From Gemmatimonadota bacterium (GTDB taxonomy: Bacteria; JAAXHH01): 6,626 nt of DNA. The position numbers were made by a program, and so were the translations under genes. Shown piece after piece: positions 6,309 to 6,626 of the stretch. How positions within the stretch are numbered: the first letter of the stretch is position 1; every line of letters starts with the position of its first letter. Location of the stretch: contig JAPOOT010000412.1 in assembly GCA_026713285.1 (NCBI GenBank), positions 1 through 6,626 of the forward strand, read 5' to 3'. The notes under the pieces were generated by a model that saw only the letters and a list, made by a program, of their open reading frames with translations, did not search any database and was not told the DNA's origin.

Positions 6309-6626
6309 TCATCCCGCCGCTTCCGCTTGCGTTTCCCGACCCGTTTTCCGAGCGTAGAGCAGGCTGTAGCATCCCAGCGCGACGGAAAAGGCCGTCCCGA
6401 TAGCGGCCAGCAGCAGCATACCGCCCATTTCGAATAGAAACCCCGTCACCAGGCTGGCAGAGCTCGCAGACAGCGCGATGAACATCTCGTTGACGCCCTG
6501 GACGCGTCCACGTTCGAGGGGGGCGAGCGCATTGGAAAGCAGAGACGAGCCGGCGATGAAACAGAAATTCCACCCCAGGCCCAGGAGGAAGAGGGCGATC
6601 GCGAGCGGAATGAACCGTGGCGATAC
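6309..6626 (-). CDS. MFS transporter, C-terminal part (partial)
   Basis: On the minus strand a frame enters from the right edge and ends at a TGA at 6311-6309, giving 105 residues of a protein whose N-terminus is outside the window. It is strongly hydrophobic, with three likely membrane segments at residues about 6-30, 48-67 and 70-91 of the visible part, and a short polar tail (ARKTGRETQAEAAG). The segment LGLGWNFCFIAGSSLL, then a short polar loop (APLERGRVQGVNE), is characteristic of the second half of major facilitator superfamily exporters, around helices 10-11. The transporter would sit in the cytoplasmic membrane; its substrate cannot be judged. It converges on the FMN dehydrogenase gene with a 23-base gap, so cotranscription with that gene is excluded. 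Only the C-terminus is visible, so intactness is unknown. Confidence 0.82.
   Translation of the reverse strand, partial: VSPRFIPLAIALFLLGLGWNFCFIAGSSLLSNALAPLERGRVQGVNEMFIALSASSASLVTGFLFEMGGMLLLAAIGTAFSVALGCYSLLYARKTGRETQAEAAG

Noticed and set aside
6298..6573. A 91-codon minus-strand open frame at the right edge
   Set aside because: The neighbouring minus-strand frame ending at 6309 encodes clear MFS membrane helices; this one gives an Arg/Gly-rich sequence without features.
1..6626. Search for CRISPR arrays, tRNAs, insertion sequences or phage/defence genes
   Set aside because: No regularly spaced repeats, tRNA-like cloverleaf, terminal inverted repeats, transposase motifs or toxin/defence domains were seen; all space is filled by metabolic, peptidase and transport genes.

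Overview
This window comes from a moderately GC-rich bacterial chromosome (about 60% GC by eye). It looks like ordinary, densely packed housekeeping DNA with no mobile element, tRNA, rRNA or CRISPR array. Two genes belong to the futalosine (mqn) route to menaquinone, so the host probably respires with menaquinone made by that route instead of the classical men route. No gene pins down the phylum. A Gfo/Idh/MocA oxidoreductase, an oligopeptidase A-like peptidase and futalosine enzymes together would suit many environmental bacteria, for example Gemmatimonadota- or Latescibacterota-like lineages, but that is a guess.

Layout: positions 1-4973 are a run of minus-strand genes, read from high to low coordinates. 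In order of transcription they are an M3-family oligopeptidase (4973-2883), a Gfo/Idh/MocA family oxidoreductase (2837-1758), futalosine hydrolase mqnB (1711-944), dihydroxynaphthoate synthase mqnD (867-40), and the first codons of a further gene whose ATG overlaps the mqnD stop (43 to the window edge). The gaps are 45, 46, 76 and -4 bases, which is compatible with one operon. A 142-base divergent intergenic region (4974-5115) separates this run from a plus-strand FMN-dependent alpha-hydroxy acid dehydrogenase (5116-6285). That gene converges, after only 23 bases, on the 3' end of a minus-strand MFS transporter that runs off the right edge (6309-6626).

Function: MqnB cleaves (dehypoxanthinyl) futalosine and MqnD makes 1,4-dihydroxy-6-naphthoate, two separate steps of menaquinone synthesis. 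The FMN dehydrogenase could feed electrons from a 2-hydroxy acid such as lactate or glycolate into a quinone pool, but the link to the mqn genes is only proximity. The peptidase and the Gfo/Idh enzyme have no obvious pathway link to menaquinone. I found no convincing undescribed system. The most useful open points are the unassigned Gfo/Idh enzyme beside the mqn genes, the coupled partial gene at the left edge, the mqnB start, and the repeat-bearing divergent intergenic region.
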